Shown piece by piece: positions 1 to 8,103 of a stretch of 64,000 nucleotides of DNA (position 1 is the first letter of the stretch; every line of letters begins with the position of its first letter). Source of the stretch: Rhizobium sp. BG4. GTDB taxonomy: Bacteria > Pseudomonadota > Alphaproteobacteria > Rhizobiales > Rhizobiaceae. The notes beneath the pieces are model-generated. The model did not search any database, had not been told where the DNA came from, and saw nothing but the letters and a program-made list of their open reading frames with translations. The position numbers were made by a program, and so were the translations under genes. The stretch is from contig NZ_CP044126.1 in assembly GCF_016864575.1 (NCBI RefSeq), positions 186,001 through 250,000 of the forward strand, given 5' to 3'.

Positions 1-155
1 GCGTCATCGTCGAGGGCATCCAGCGCGTCAGGGACGGCCAGGATGTCAAGGTCGACGACGTGACGCTCGACGACGCGACCGGCGAGATCAAGCAGGCCGA
101 TGCGGCCGAGGCTGCCCCGGTCAAGGAAGCGGCGAACACGCCCGTAACGAAGTGA
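1..155 (+). CDS. RND efflux periplasmic adaptor, C-terminal end (partial)
   Basis: An open frame enters at the left edge (first full codon at base 3) and ends at TGA 153-155, leaving about 50 residues. The visible part has a hydrophilic, Ala/Asp/Glu-rich tail. It begins with a V-E-G-I-Q-R-V-R-D-G-Q pattern like the end of HlyD/AcrA-type membrane-fusion proteins. The stop lies nine bases before the GTG of an AcrB-type pump, the usual adaptor-pump order. In such systems the adaptor links the inner-membrane pump to an outer-membrane channel. The catalytic and coiled-coil parts lie outside the window, so the call rests on the tail and the neighbour. Confidence 0.7.
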   Translation, partial: VIVEGIQRVRDGQDVKVDDVTLDDATGEIKQADAAEAAPVKEAANTPVTK

Positions 156-164
156 GGTAAGCCC

Positions 165-3100
165 GTGTCCCGGTTCTTTATTGCCAGGCCGGTCTTTGCC
201 TGGGTCATCGCCATCGTCATCATGCTTGCCGGCATCCTGTCGATCACGACACTGTCGATCTCGCAATATCCGCAGATCGCGCCGACCACCGTGCGCATCT
301 CCGGCACCTATCCGGGTGCCGACGCCGAGACGGTCGAAAACTCCGTCACCAAGGTCATCGAGCAGGGCATGACCGGGATCGACAATCTCGACTACATGAC
401 CTCGACTTCGCAATCGACCGGTCAGGCCTCGATCTCTCTGACCTTCACCAGCGCCGCCAACCCCGACGTTGCGCAGATGCAGGTGCAGAACAAGCTGCAG
501 CTCGTCGAGGCGCAGCTGCCGCAGAGCGTTCAGAACACCGGCCTGACGGTAACGAAGTCGACCTCGAACTTCCTGATGGTCATCGGCTTCGTCTCGATGG
601 ACGGCAAGCTGACATCGACCGACCTGGCCGACTACGTCAACAGCTCGCTGAACGACACGCTGAAGCGCGTTCCCGGCGTCGGCGACACGCAGCTCTTCGG
701 CTCCGGTTACGCGATGCGCATCTGGGTCGATCCGGACAAGCTCGCGAAATACTCGCTGATGGTCAGCGATGTGACGAACGCGATCGAGGCGCAGAATACC
801 CAGGTCGCCGCCGGCCAGCTCGGCGCGCTGCCGCAGCGCAAGGGCCAGCAGCTCAATGCGACGGTGACGGCAAAGAGCCGCCTGCAGACGCCCGAGCAGT
901 TTCAGAACATCATCCTGAAGAGCGCCAGCAGCGGTTCGCTGGTGCGGCTGAACGACGTCGCGACTGTCGAGCTGGGCGCCGAGAGCTATTCGAGCTTCTC
1001 GACCTATAACGGCAATCCGGCCGCCGGCCTCGCGATCAACCTCGCCTCCGGCGCCAATGCCATCGATACGGCAGAGGCGGTTCAGTCGACGGTCGAGACG
1101 CTGCGCGGCACGCTGCCGCCGAATGTCGAGGTCGTCTATCCCTATGACACGACGCCCTTCGTCAAGCTGTCGATCGAAGACGTGGTGAAGACGCTCGTTG
1201 AAGCGATCGTCCTCGTCTTCATCGTCATGTTCGTCTTCCTGCAGAGTTTTCGCGCGACGCTTATTCCGACGCTCGCGGTTCCGGTCGTGCTGCTCGGCAC
1301 CTTCGGCGTGCTCGCCTTCTTTGGCTACTCGATCAATACGCTGACGATGTTCGGCATGGTGCTGGCGATCGGTCTTCTGGTCGATGACGCGATCGTCGTC
1401 GTCGAGAATGTCGAGCGCGTGATGGAGGAAGAGGGGCTTTCGCCGCGCGAGGCGACCATCAAGTCGATGGAGGAAATCACCGGTGCGCTGATCGGTATCG
1501 CGACCGTGCTGTCGGCGGTGTTCATCCCGATGGCCTTCTTCTCGGGCTCGGTCGGCGTCATCTACCGGCAGTTCTCGGTGACGATCGTGTCGGCGATGCT
1601 GCTGTCGGTCGTCGTCGCCCTGATCCTGACGCCAGCGCTTTGCGCCACGATCCTCAAGAAGCCGAAGCACGGTGCCAAGAGCCGCGGCGTCTTCGGCTTC
1701 TTCAACCGCAATTTCGACCGAGGCACCCGCGGCTACCAGCGCAGCGTCAGTGGCATCATTCGCCGGTCCGGCATCTTCATCGCCATGTTCCTGCTGATTG
1801 CTGTCGCGACCGGCTATCTCTTCACCCGCCTGCCGAGTTCGTTCTTGCCGGATGAAGACCAGGGCATCCTGATCACCAGCGTCCAGCTGCCTGTCGGCGC
1901 CACGGCCGACCGCACACAGAAGGTGCTGAAGCAGGTGACGGACCACTATCTCAACGACGAGAAGGACTACGTCACCGGCGTCATGGCCGTCGTCGGCTTT
2001 GGCTTCGGCGGGCAGGGGCAGAATGTCGGTCTCGCCTTCGTCAAGCTCAAGGATTTCGACCAGCGAACGACGCCGCAGGCGAAGGCTCAGGCCATTGCGC
2101 AGCGGGCGATGGGAGCATTCTCGAAGATCAAGGACGCCAATGTCTTCGCTCTGTCGCCGCCGGCCATCCCTGGCTTCGGCAACAATGCCGGCTTCGATTT
2201 CTATCTGAAGGACATGAACGGCGCCGGCCACCAGCAGCTCATCCAGGTGCGCAACCAGCTTCTCGCTGCCGCAGGCAAGAGCAACAAGCTCGTCGGCACG
2301 CGCCCGAACGGCCAGGAGGATTCGCCGCAATATTCCGTCGATATCGACCAGGAAAAGGCGAGTGCGCTCAACCTCAACCTCTCGGATATCGACACGACGC
2401 TGTCGACCGCCTGGGGCGGCAATTACGTCAACGACTTCATCGACCGCGGCCGCGTCAAGAAGGTCTATGTCCAGGCCGACAAGGCGTTCCGCATGCAGCC
2501 GGAGGATTTCGACCGGTGGTATGTGAAGAATTCCGATGGCGAGATGGTGCCGTTCTCGGCCTTCGCCGACGGCCACTGGAAGTTCGGCTCGCCGCGCCTG
2601 GAGCGCTATAACGGCTCGTCCGCCGTTGAAATCCAGGGTGCTGCGGCACCGGGCGTATCATCAGGTGATGCGATGAACGAGATCGACGCGATCGTCGGCC
2701 AGCTGCCGGGTGGCTTCACCCATGAGTGGACCGGCCTTTCGGCGCAGGAACGTCTCTCCGGCAACCAGGCAGCGCAGCTCTACGCGATCTCGATCCTCGT
2801 GGTCTTCCTGGCGCTTGCAGCCCTCTATGAAAGCTGGGCGATCCCGTTTGCGGTCATGCTCTCCGTTCCGATCGGCGTCTTCGGCGCGCTCGCCGCGGCG
2901 CTGCTCTTCGGCCAGAACAACGACGTCTACTTCAAGGTGGGCCTGCTGACGACGATCGGCCTTGCGGCGAAGAATGCGATCCTGATCGTCGAGTTCGCGA
3001 TCGATCAGCAGAAGTCCGGCAAGGATTTGGTCACGGCGACGGTCGAGGCGGCGCGCCAGCGCCTGCGGCCGATCCTGATGACCTCGCTCGCCTTCATCCT

Positions 3101-3302
3101 CGGCGTCTTGCCGCTGGCGGTCGCAAGCGGCGCGGGGTCGGGCAGCCAGAACTCGATCGGTATCGGCGTCATGGGCGGCATGATTTCGGCCACCGTCATC
3201 GGCGTCTTCTTCATCCCGCTGCTCTTCGTCACCGTCCGTCGCGTGTTCAAGGCGCGGCCGGTGGAAGAGGAGCCCGGCGAGGCCGTCGCCGAGGCGAAGT
3301 GA
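165..3302 (+). CDS. AcrB-type RND multidrug efflux pump (HAE1 family)
   Basis: Inner-membrane proton/drug antiporter of 1045 residues, the normal length for AcrB/MexB relatives. The N terminus (MSRFFIARPVFAWV) is the standard HAE1 cytoplasmic stub leading into TM1. The proton-relay aspartates are present as D407-D408 in TM4 (GLLVDDAIVVVEN), and the TM10 lysine is K936 (LAAKNAI). Two large periplasmic loops follow TM1 and TM7. The GTG start at 165 has a GAGG ribosome site just upstream, and the adaptor gene ends nine bases before it, so the two form one operon. No outer-membrane channel gene follows; a hairpin closes the operon, so the complex must borrow an OMF from elsewhere. Substrate is not predictable from sequence. 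Confidence 0.95.
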   Translation: MSRFFIARPVFAWVIAIVIMLAGILSITTLSISQYPQIAPTTVRISGTYPGADAETVENSVTKVIEQGMTGIDNLDYMTSTSQSTGQASISLTFTSAANPDVAQMQVQNKLQLVEAQLPQSVQNTGLTVTKSTSNFLMVIGFVSMDGKLTSTDLADYVNSSLNDTLKRVPGVGDTQLFGSGYAMRIWVDPDKLAKYSLMVSDVTNAIEAQNTQVAAGQLGALPQRKGQQLNATVTAKSRLQTPEQFQNIILKSASSGSLVRLNDVATVELGAESYSSFSTYNGNPAAGLAINLASGANAIDTAEAVQSTVETLRGTLPPNVEVVYPYDTTPFVKLSIEDVVKTLVEAIVLVFIVMFVFLQSFRATLIPTLAVPVVLLGTFGVLAFFGYSINTLTMFGMVLAIGLLVDDAIVVVENVERVMEEEGLSPREATIKSMEEITGALIGIATVLSAVFIPMAFFSGSVGVIYRQFSVTIVSAMLLSVVVALILTPALCATILKKPKHGAKSRGVFGFFNRNFDRGTRGYQRSVSGIIRRSGIFIAMFLLIAVATGYLFTRLPSSFLPDEDQGILITSVQLPVGATADRTQKVLKQVTDHYLNDEKDYVTGVMAVVGFGFGGQGQNVGLAFVKLKDFDQRTTPQAKAQAIAQRAMGAFSKIKDANVFALSPPAIPGFGNNAGFDFYLKDMNGAGHQQLIQVRNQLLAAAGKSNKLVGTRPNGQEDSPQYSVDIDQEKASALNLNLSDIDTTLSTAWGGNYVNDFIDRGRVKKVYVQADKAFRMQPEDFDRWYVKNSDGEMVPFSAFADGHWKFGSPRLERYNGSSAVEIQGAAAPGVSSGDAMNEIDAIVGQLPGGFTHEWTGLSAQERLSGNQAAQLYAISILVVFLALAALYESWAIPFAVMLSVPIGVFGALAAALLFGQNNDVYFKVGLLTTIGLAAKNAILIVEFAIDQQKSGKDLVTATVEAARQRLRPILMTSLAFILGVLPLAVASGAGSGSQNSIGIGVMGGMISATVIGVFFIPLLFVTVRRVFKARPVEEEPGEAVAEAK

Positions 3303-3308
3303 TATCAG

Positions 3309-3340
3309 GGCCTGAGGCGCGCATCGCTGCGCCTCAGGCC
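3309..3340. terminator. Hairpin closing the RND operon
   Basis: Perfect 12-bp inverted repeat (3309-3320 with 3329-3340) around an 8-base loop, seven bases after the pump stop. No T-tract follows on the plus strand. It sits between converging genes and could act on both strands. Confidence 0.55.
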
Positions 3341-3346
3341 AGTCCT

Positions 3347-3697
3347 TCAGATGTAGCCGGAATGCTCGCCGAACGGCACGTCTTCTTCATCAAGATTGCC
3401 GGTGCCGATGCGCTCGCTCTCGCCCGACAGCTTCTCGGCGTCGTCGGTCTGCTCCGGGCTTTCGGAGTGATGCAGATCGAGATGGCGGCTGCCGGCGTCT
3501 TCGGCATTACTTTCTGGATGCGGGTGCTCGCCTGACTTCCTGCGGTCCTCAAGCCCCTCGTCGATTTCCGCCTGGCGGCGCGCTGCCCATGCGATTTCGG
3601 GTTCTGCCACCGAAATGCTGTGTTCGATGCGTGTTGCGATCGGCGCCGCGGATGCGGAAATCTTCGATATTTTCTCGACCAAACGCGCCTCCGCCAA
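3347..3697 (-). CDS. Hypothetical acidic hydrophilic protein
   Basis: 116 residues, strongly charged, with no membrane segment or recognisable domain. The C-terminal half is rich in His, Glu, Asp and Ser (a 'GEHPHPESNAEDAG' stretch) and looks disordered. The longest frame starts at TTG 3695-3697 with no clear ribosome site; a GTG about 30 codons in is an alternative. It is divergent from the MYG1-family gene and ends just beside the RND terminator, which makes it a believable transcription unit. I cannot assign a function. The whole frame could still be spurious because opposing long open frames are common in this GC-rich DNA. Confidence 0.45.
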   Translation of the reverse strand: MAEARLVEKISKISASAAPIATRIEHSISVAEPEIAWAARRQAEIDEGLEDRRKSGEHPHPESNAEDAGSRHLDLHHSESPEQTDDAEKLSGESERIGTGNLDEEDVPFGEHSGYI

Positions 3698-3821
3698 CCG
3701 CTGATATCGGGACTATGCCGGAATCGGTACCGATCCGCCAGAGAGTGGGCGGATAGCGATTGAGCTTCAGGCGCTCTGCGGCTATTGGCTCAGGCAACAT
3801 CTCCCTGTCGAAGGTCTTCAC

Positions 3822-4745
3822 GTGAACATTGAATTTCTGGTCACCCATTCCGGCGGCTTCCATGCCGACGAGCTGATGTCGAGCGTCGTGCTGACGAAGC
3901 TGTTTCCTGCAGCCAGGATCGTGCGGTCGCGCAGCCCGGAATGGATTGCACCGGCAGCCGATCGCATCGTCTATGACGTCGGCGGCGCCTTCGATCCCGA
4001 GCTTCGCATCTTCGACCATCATCAGCGCGGCGCGCCGGTGCGCGAAGACGGTCGGCCGTTCAGCTCGTTCGGCCTGATCTGGCGGCAGTACGGCATGGAT
4101 TATCTTGCAGCACTCGGCGTTCCTGCCGAACGGGCGGCCGCGGTTCATGCGGCTTTCGACCGGAAATTCGTGCTGCCGATCGATCTCGTCGATAACGGCG
4201 CCATCGACCCGTCGATCGCCGGCGAACTCGCCGGTCTGACGCTGCCCGCACTTTTCGACACGCTGAAGCCGTCTTTCGATGCGCGCGGCGAAGATGCCGA
4301 CGAGCGGGCTTTTCATGCGGCGCTCGCCGTTGCCGCGATCTTCGTTGAAGGCGGCATCCGCGTTCAGGATGCCAAGCTTCGCGCCGAGGCGCTGGTGCTG
4401 GAAGCGATCAAGACGACGGGCGACAACCGCGTTCTGGAACTGCCGATGGGTATGCCCTTCCGTCCGGCGATCATCAAGGCGGGCGCGGAGCATCTGCTCT
4501 TCGTCGTCCATCCCCGCGAAAACGACTGGTGCGTTACCGGGATCCGCCGTGCCGACGAGGGTTTCGAGCTGCGCGCCGATCTGCCGGCGGCATGGGCGGG
4601 ACTTTCGAATGTGGAGCTGGAAAAGGCGTCCGGCGTTACCGGCGCCACCTTCTGCCACAAGGGCCGGTTCATCGCCGCGGCGAAGACCCGTGAGGCGGCT
4701 CTGGAACTGGCACATCTTGCCGTCGAAGACGTCACCTCGGCCTAA
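3822..4745 (+). CDS. MYG1 family protein (UPF0160, DHH-like metal-dependent)
   Basis: 307 residues, full length for the MYG1 family. The N terminus carries HSGGFHADE, an aspartate in VYDVGG, and FDHH, which are the metal-binding signatures the family shares with DHH phosphoesterases. Eukaryotic MYG1 has been described as a nucleolar/mitochondrial 3'-5' RNA exonuclease; the bacterial role is not established. No signal peptide is visible, so it is probably cytoplasmic. The GTG start at 3822 follows a GAAGG ribosome site. It is transcribed alone, divergent from a small hypothetical gene and ending at a hairpin shared with the converging exported-protein gene. Confidence 0.85.
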   Translation: MNIEFLVTHSGGFHADELMSSVVLTKLFPAARIVRSRSPEWIAPAADRIVYDVGGAFDPELRIFDHHQRGAPVREDGRPFSSFGLIWRQYGMDYLAALGVPAERAAAVHAAFDRKFVLPIDLVDNGAIDPSIAGELAGLTLPALFDTLKPSFDARGEDADERAFHAALAVAAIFVEGGIRVQDAKLRAEALVLEAIKTTGDNRVLELPMGMPFRPAIIKAGAEHLLFVVHPRENDWCVTGIRRADEGFELRADLPAAWAGLSNVELEKASGVTGATFCHKGRFIAAAKTREAALELAHLAVEDVTSA

Positions 4746-4751
4746 AGAGGG

Positions 4752-4776
4752 GCTGACGTCCTAGCGGGACGTCAGC
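4752..4776. terminator. Bidirectional hairpin between converging genes
   Basis: Perfect 10-bp stem (4752-4761 with 4767-4776), 5-base loop, followed by GATTTC on the plus strand. It lies between the MYG1-family stop and the end of the converging exported-protein gene. Confidence 0.55.
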
Positions 4777-4786
4777 GATTTCAGAA

Positions 4787-5140
4787 TTAGCGTCCGATAA
4801 CCGGGCAGCCGCGCACATTGGCGAAGCTGATTTCGTCCTGCCCGCGGCGCGTCCAGCCCTGGACGATGACGCGGCGCGGCGTGATGTCGACGACGCGTGC
4901 ACGGCGGAAGCCGAAATCACGGGCCTTGTCTTCAGCCCAGCGCGGATCGCAGCCGCGCGGCGGACGGCCGTAACCTGGCGGGGGCGGCGGCGGGCGGCGC
5001 CAATCCGGCTGCGGCGCAAAACGCGGCGGCGGCGGACGGTCATAGGGATCGTAATATTGCGCGGAAGCGATGCTCGACGTCGAGACGACGCCAGCCACTG
5101 CCAGAAGCAGGCCGAGGCCGATTTTCGTAAGATTTGTCAT
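4787..5140 (-). CDS. Small Sec-exported proline-rich protein, unknown function
   Basis: 117 residues. A clear signal peptide (Lys near the N terminus, hydrophobic core GLGLLLAVAGVV, likely cleavage after SIASA-Q) is followed by a Tyr/Pro/Arg-rich linker with runs of four to six prolines. The C-terminal domain of about 50 residues (RGCDPRWAEDKARDFGF to GCPVIGR) has two cysteines that could form a disulfide in the periplasm. Short rhizobial exported proteins of this layout are common and unnamed. It starts at ATG 5138-5140 and ends next to a shared hairpin. Function unknown. Confidence 0.75.
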   Translation of the reverse strand: MTNLTKIGLGLLLAVAGVVSTSSIASAQYYDPYDRPPPPRFAPQPDWRRPPPPPPGYGRPPRGCDPRWAEDKARDFGFRRARVVDITPRRVIVQGWTRRGQDEISFANVRGCPVIGR

Positions 5141-5247
5141 TCAATGATTCTCGTTTTGGGGCAGACAGGCGAAGCTAAAGTAGCGCATCGTGGCGAACTG
5201 ATGGCCACGCACGAAGCCGCATGCTTTTCAGTGCGGCAGCCTGAAAG

Positions 5248-5448
5248 TCAATCGATGACGCCCTTGCGCAGGGCGGCCGCAACGAGCGCGGTGTCCTTGT
5301 AAACAGCAAAAATGTCCTTCAGGGCGTCGATATGGGTGCGCACCGTGTGCACGGAGCAGCCGAGAATCATGGCGATCTCCTGCGCGGTCTTGCCGGCGCT
5401 CATCAGCTCGAGGATTTCCTTCTCGCGTTTTGTGACCTGGATCGACAT
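5248..5448 (-). CDS. HTH-only LuxR-type transcription regulator
   Basis: 66 residues consisting almost only of a LuxR/GerE helix-turn-helix: TKREKEILELMSAGKTAQEIA, then the recognition region SVHTVRTHIDALKDI. There is no receiver or ligand-binding domain, so this is much shorter than a normal LuxR-family regulator (200 or more residues). I chose ATG 5446-5448; the frame can be extended 17 codons to a TTG, but that extension does not resemble the family. An AAAGGG sits very close to the ATG. It is divergent from the stand-alone receiver gene at 5596, suggesting that input and output are on separate polypeptides, as in GerE-like regulators. Confidence 0.75.
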   Translation of the reverse strand: MSIQVTKREKEILELMSAGKTAQEIAMILGCSVHTVRTHIDALKDIFAVYKDTALVAAALRKGVID

Positions 5449-5595
5449 ACCCTTTAATATGGTACGCCAGCGCCCGGATTGCACGGCCTGATCGCGCAAA
5501 TGCGATCAGATTTCATGTTGCGCGAAAATCCCGATCGCCTCGCTTGAAAATCGGACGGCGCGAGCAATCTCCTCCTGACGCGAGGAGATAGGAAC

Positions 5596-5973
5596 ATGAA
5601 CGTCTTGATTGTCGAAGACGAGGGCTTCATCGCCCTCGAATTAGAACGAATAACCACCGAAAGCGGCCACCGCGCCCTTGGTCCGGCGGCGACCATCGAA
5701 CAGGCGCTGGCCTTTGCGCCGCGAGCGGATGTGGCGCTTGTGGATGTGGGCTTGTCCGATGGAACGAGCGGAACGCAGCTGGCGCGCCGTCTGATCGACC
5801 GCTTCGGCATCAGCGTCATCTTCGTGACGGGCGCGCCGCAGGCTGTATCGCAAGGTTTTGATGGCGCCTTCGCCGTTGTCGGCAAACCGTTCAGCGACGA
5901 GCGGATCGCAACCGCGCTGCAGGCGGCAGAAGACTGGCGGCGCGGGCATCCGGCCCGGGCGTCTGCGCTCTAG
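5596..5973 (+). CDS. Stand-alone receiver domain (CheY-like response regulator)
   Basis: 125 residues, a single receiver domain with no output domain. The acidic pocket (VEDE near residues 7-9), phospho-acceptor D50 (ALVDVGLSDG), conserved T78 (FVTGA) and K97 (GKPF) are all present, so phosphorylation should be possible. The ribosome site AGGAGATAGG precedes ATG 5596. No histidine kinase is adjacent. It may work in a phosphorelay, as a phosphate sink, or with the divergent HTH-only gene. Single-domain receivers of this kind are frequent in Rhizobiales. Confidence 0.85.
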   Translation: MNVLIVEDEGFIALELERITTESGHRALGPAATIEQALAFAPRADVALVDVGLSDGTSGTQLARRLIDRFGISVIFVTGAPQAVSQGFDGAFAVVGKPFSDERIATALQAAEDWRRGHPARASAL

Positions 5974-6054
5974 TCTCAATCGCGTGAACGCCTGAACAAA
6001 TTGAATTGCGCAAGGTTTGATCCGGGCGGGCAAGGCCCCGCTCGGGTGAGGACC

Positions 6055-6177
6055 ATGACATATTCAACTTCAGGCATCCCAATTCAGCGTTACAAGGCGT
6101 CGCTGCGCGCCATTCGCCGGGCGCTGCTGGTTGCCAGTGATTTCGGCAACACCGTCTGGCGCGTTTCCGCGCAATAG
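6055..6177 (+). CDS. Possible 40-residue basic small protein
   Basis: ATG 6055 with GTGAGGACC upstream gives MTYSTSGIPIQRYKASLRAI and ends WRVSAQ at TAG 6175-6177. The middle is basic and amphipathic (RYKASLRAIRRALL). A hairpin starts five bases after the stop. Position, ribosome site and the downstream hairpin argue for a real gene; the short length and lack of recognised family argue for caution. It could be cotranscribed with the receiver gene, which ends 81 bases upstream. Confidence 0.35.
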   Translation: MTYSTSGIPIQRYKASLRAIRRALLVASDFGNTVWRVSAQ

Positions 6178-6182
6178 GAGTC

Positions 6183-6210
6183 TGCAGCCGGGCTTTGCCG
6201 CCCGGCTGCA
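6183..6210. terminator. Bidirectional hairpin
   Basis: Perfect 11-bp stem (6183-6193 with 6200-6210) with a TTTGCC loop, next to the stop of the minus-strand dehydrogenase gene and just after the small plus-strand open frame. Confidence 0.55.
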
Positions 6211-6216
6211 TCAGCT

Positions 6217-7104
6217 TCAATTGTAGTTCATGGCATCGAGATCGGCGATCAGGCCGGGGCCGGATGGGTGCCAGTCAAGCTTTTCCCGTGTCCTGGCGCT
6301 GGAGGCCGGGAAGTCCATGCCGGCGAACATCGCCATCCATCCGAAATAGCCGGGTGCCTCTTCTGCCGTCAGCGATTTGACCGGGATGCCGAGACCGCGG
6401 CCGAGCGCTTCGGCGATGGTGCGGGCATCGATGCCTTCCTCGGCGACGGCATTATAGCGTGCGCCGCGCTCGGCCCGTTCGGCGGCGAGGCGATAGAGGC
6501 GCGCGACGTCCGAGACATGGCCGGCCGGCCAGCGGTTGCGGCCTTCGCCGAGATAGGCGGCAAAGCCTTTGTCGCGGGCGATCTCGATCAGTGGCGTGAT
6601 CAGGCCCTGCTTTCGCGTGTCATGCACCTGCGGCAGCCGGACGACCGAGATGTTGACGCCCTTTTCGAGCAGCTTTTGACCGGCAAGCTCGGAGGCGATG
6701 CGCGGGTTGGGATGGCTGGTGTTAAAGACGTCTTCGCTTGCCAGTTCGCCAAATTCGGCATTGCCCATGCCGGTTCCCGATGTGATCAGCAACGGGCGGT
6801 CGGAGCCTTCGAGGGCATCGCCGAGCGCCGCGATCACACGACCGTCCTTCTCGCAATTTGCGACGAAGTGCGAAAAGTCGTGGTCGAAGGCCGTATGGAT
6901 GACGCCGTCGGATTCGAGCGCGCCGCGGCGCAGGCTGTCGGGTTCTTCCAGCGTGCCGAAATAGGCGGTTGCCCCCGCGGCTTCGAGCGCCCGTGCTCCG
7001 TCATCGGACCGCGTCAGGCCGACGACCTCGTGGCCGGCACTGATGAGTTCCGGCACGATGGCCGAACCGATGAAGCCGGTTGCTCCTGTCAAGAAAATGC
7101 GCAC
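6217..7104 (-). CDS. SDR-family NAD(P)-dependent oxidoreductase
   Basis: About 295 residues, an atypical/extended short-chain dehydrogenase with the N-terminal nucleotide-binding motif TGATGFIG. The motif is followed by a typical second strand (GLTRSDDGARALEAAGA). The catalytic Tyr-x3-Lys is not obvious, as in many atypical SDRs. The open frame can begin at ATG 7117-7119, but an AGGAG lies inside those first codons, seven bases before GTG 7102-7104. Starting at the GTG gives the usual (M)RIFLTGATG beginning, so I prefer it. It is divergent from an XRE regulator with an operator-like dyad between them. Substrate unknown. Confidence 0.88.
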   Translation of the reverse strand: MRIFLTGATGFIGSAIVPELISAGHEVVGLTRSDDGARALEAAGATAYFGTLEEPDSLRRGALESDGVIHTAFDHDFSHFVANCEKDGRVIAALGDALEGSDRPLLITSGTGMGNAEFGELASEDVFNTSHPNPRIASELAGQKLLEKGVNISVVRLPQVHDTRKQGLITPLIEIARDKGFAAYLGEGRNRWPAGHVSDVARLYRLAAERAERGARYNAVAEEGIDARTIAEALGRGLGIPVKSLTAEEAPGYFGWMAMFAGMDFPASSARTREKLDWHPSGPGLIADLDAMNYN

Positions 7105-7151
7105 AGCATGTCTCCTCATGTTTGATCTGCGCCCATTATCGGCTACTATCC

Positions 7152-7198
7152 ATCCTGTTAAAGTAGTGACTTTATCCTAGTATAATCGCTAACAGGAT
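7152..7198. promoter_or_regulatory. Shared SDR/XRE promoter with operator dyads
   Basis: A perfect 16-bp dyad TAAAGTAGTGACTTTA occupies 7159-7174. Around it lies a second perfect inverted repeat, ATCCTGTTA (7152-7160) with TAACAGGAT (7190-7198). A consensus -10 TATAAT at 7181-7186 points toward the regulator gene, with its -35 position falling inside the dyad. A GATAAT on the opposite strand (7135-7140) could serve the dehydrogenase. The dyad is the probable binding site of the XRE protein, which would then repress both genes. Confidence 0.6.
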
Positions 7199-7202
7199 CG
7201 CC

Positions 7203-8027
7203 ATGCCGATCAACAATGCAGGCTCGCTTGCGGCCTTTCTGAAGGATCGCCGCACCCGGCTCGACCCGGCCTCTTTCGGTTTTTCCGGCCGCCGACGCAC
7301 ACCGGGATTGCGCCGCGAGGAGGTGGCGCAGCGCGCCAATATCAGCCCCACATGGTACACCTGGCTGGAGCAGGGGCGGGGCGGCGCGCCGTCTGCCGAC
7401 GTGCTGAACCGGATTGCGGCCGGGCTGATGCTGACCGAGCCGGAGCGCGAGCATCTCTTCATGCTCGGCCTCGGCCGTCCGCCTGAAGTGCGCTACACGC
7501 CCGTCGAAGGTGTGACGCCGCGGCTGCAGCGGCTGCTGGACTCGCTCGATTCCAGCCCCGCCTTCATCAAGACGGCGATGTGGGATGTGGTCGCCTGGAA
7601 CCGTGCTGCCGCCGTGGTCCTGACCGATTACAGCACAATCCCGCCGGAGCAGCGTAATATCCTCCGGCTGATCTTCTCCAATCCGGCGATCCGCGCCAAG
7701 CAGCACGATTGGCAGACACTCGCCGGCTTCGTCGTTGCGGCATTTCGGGCAGACGTGGCGCGCGCCGGGGCGGGCTCAGAAGTCAGCCGTCTCGTGGAAG
7801 AGCTCTCGGCCTCCAGCCCCGATTTCGCCCATCACTGGAAGGAGAATGACGTCCGCATCCATGGTGACGGGGTCAAGCGGCTGCAGCATCCGAAGCTCGG
7901 CCCGATCGAGCTCGAATATTCGGCCTTTTCCGTCGATGGCCGGCCGGATCTCGGGCTGGTCATCTACCACCCCGTCGATCCCGCCACCGCGGACCGGATC
8001 CGCAAGCTCGCGAACGGGCAGGAGTGA
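7203..8027 (+). CDS. XRE-family regulator with MmyB-like ligand domain
   Basis: 274 residues. An N-terminal helix-turn-helix (about residues 10-75; RRTPGLRREEVAQRANISPTWY) is followed by an MmyB-like PAS-related domain from about residue 95. Regulators of this type usually sit divergent to an NAD(P)-dependent dehydrogenase, as here, and repress it until a hydrophobic ligand is bound. The ATG at 7203 lies about ten bases from the expected start of transcription (TATAAT at 7181), so the message may have almost no leader. No internal damage is seen. Confidence 0.88.
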   Translation: MPINNAGSLAAFLKDRRTRLDPASFGFSGRRRTPGLRREEVAQRANISPTWYTWLEQGRGGAPSADVLNRIAAGLMLTEPEREHLFMLGLGRPPEVRYTPVEGVTPRLQRLLDSLDSSPAFIKTAMWDVVAWNRAAAVVLTDYSTIPPEQRNILRLIFSNPAIRAKQHDWQTLAGFVVAAFRADVARAGAGSEVSRLVEELSASSPDFAHHWKENDVRIHGDGVKRLQHPKLGPIELEYSAFSVDGRPDLGLVIYHPVDPATADRIRKLANGQE

Positions 8028-8103
8028 GCGGCGCAGAAAATCTGGCACCCGTGTCGGGTGACGCCGGCGCCAGTCGTCCTTGTCTGGAATAGAGGAGGAC
8101 ACA

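Noticed and set aside
3549..4715. 388-codon minus-strand open frame opposite the MYG1-family gene
   Set aside because: Its translation is Arg/Gly/Asp-rich without any domain, and it mirrors a well-supported plus-strand gene; long antisense frames are expected in this GC-rich DNA.
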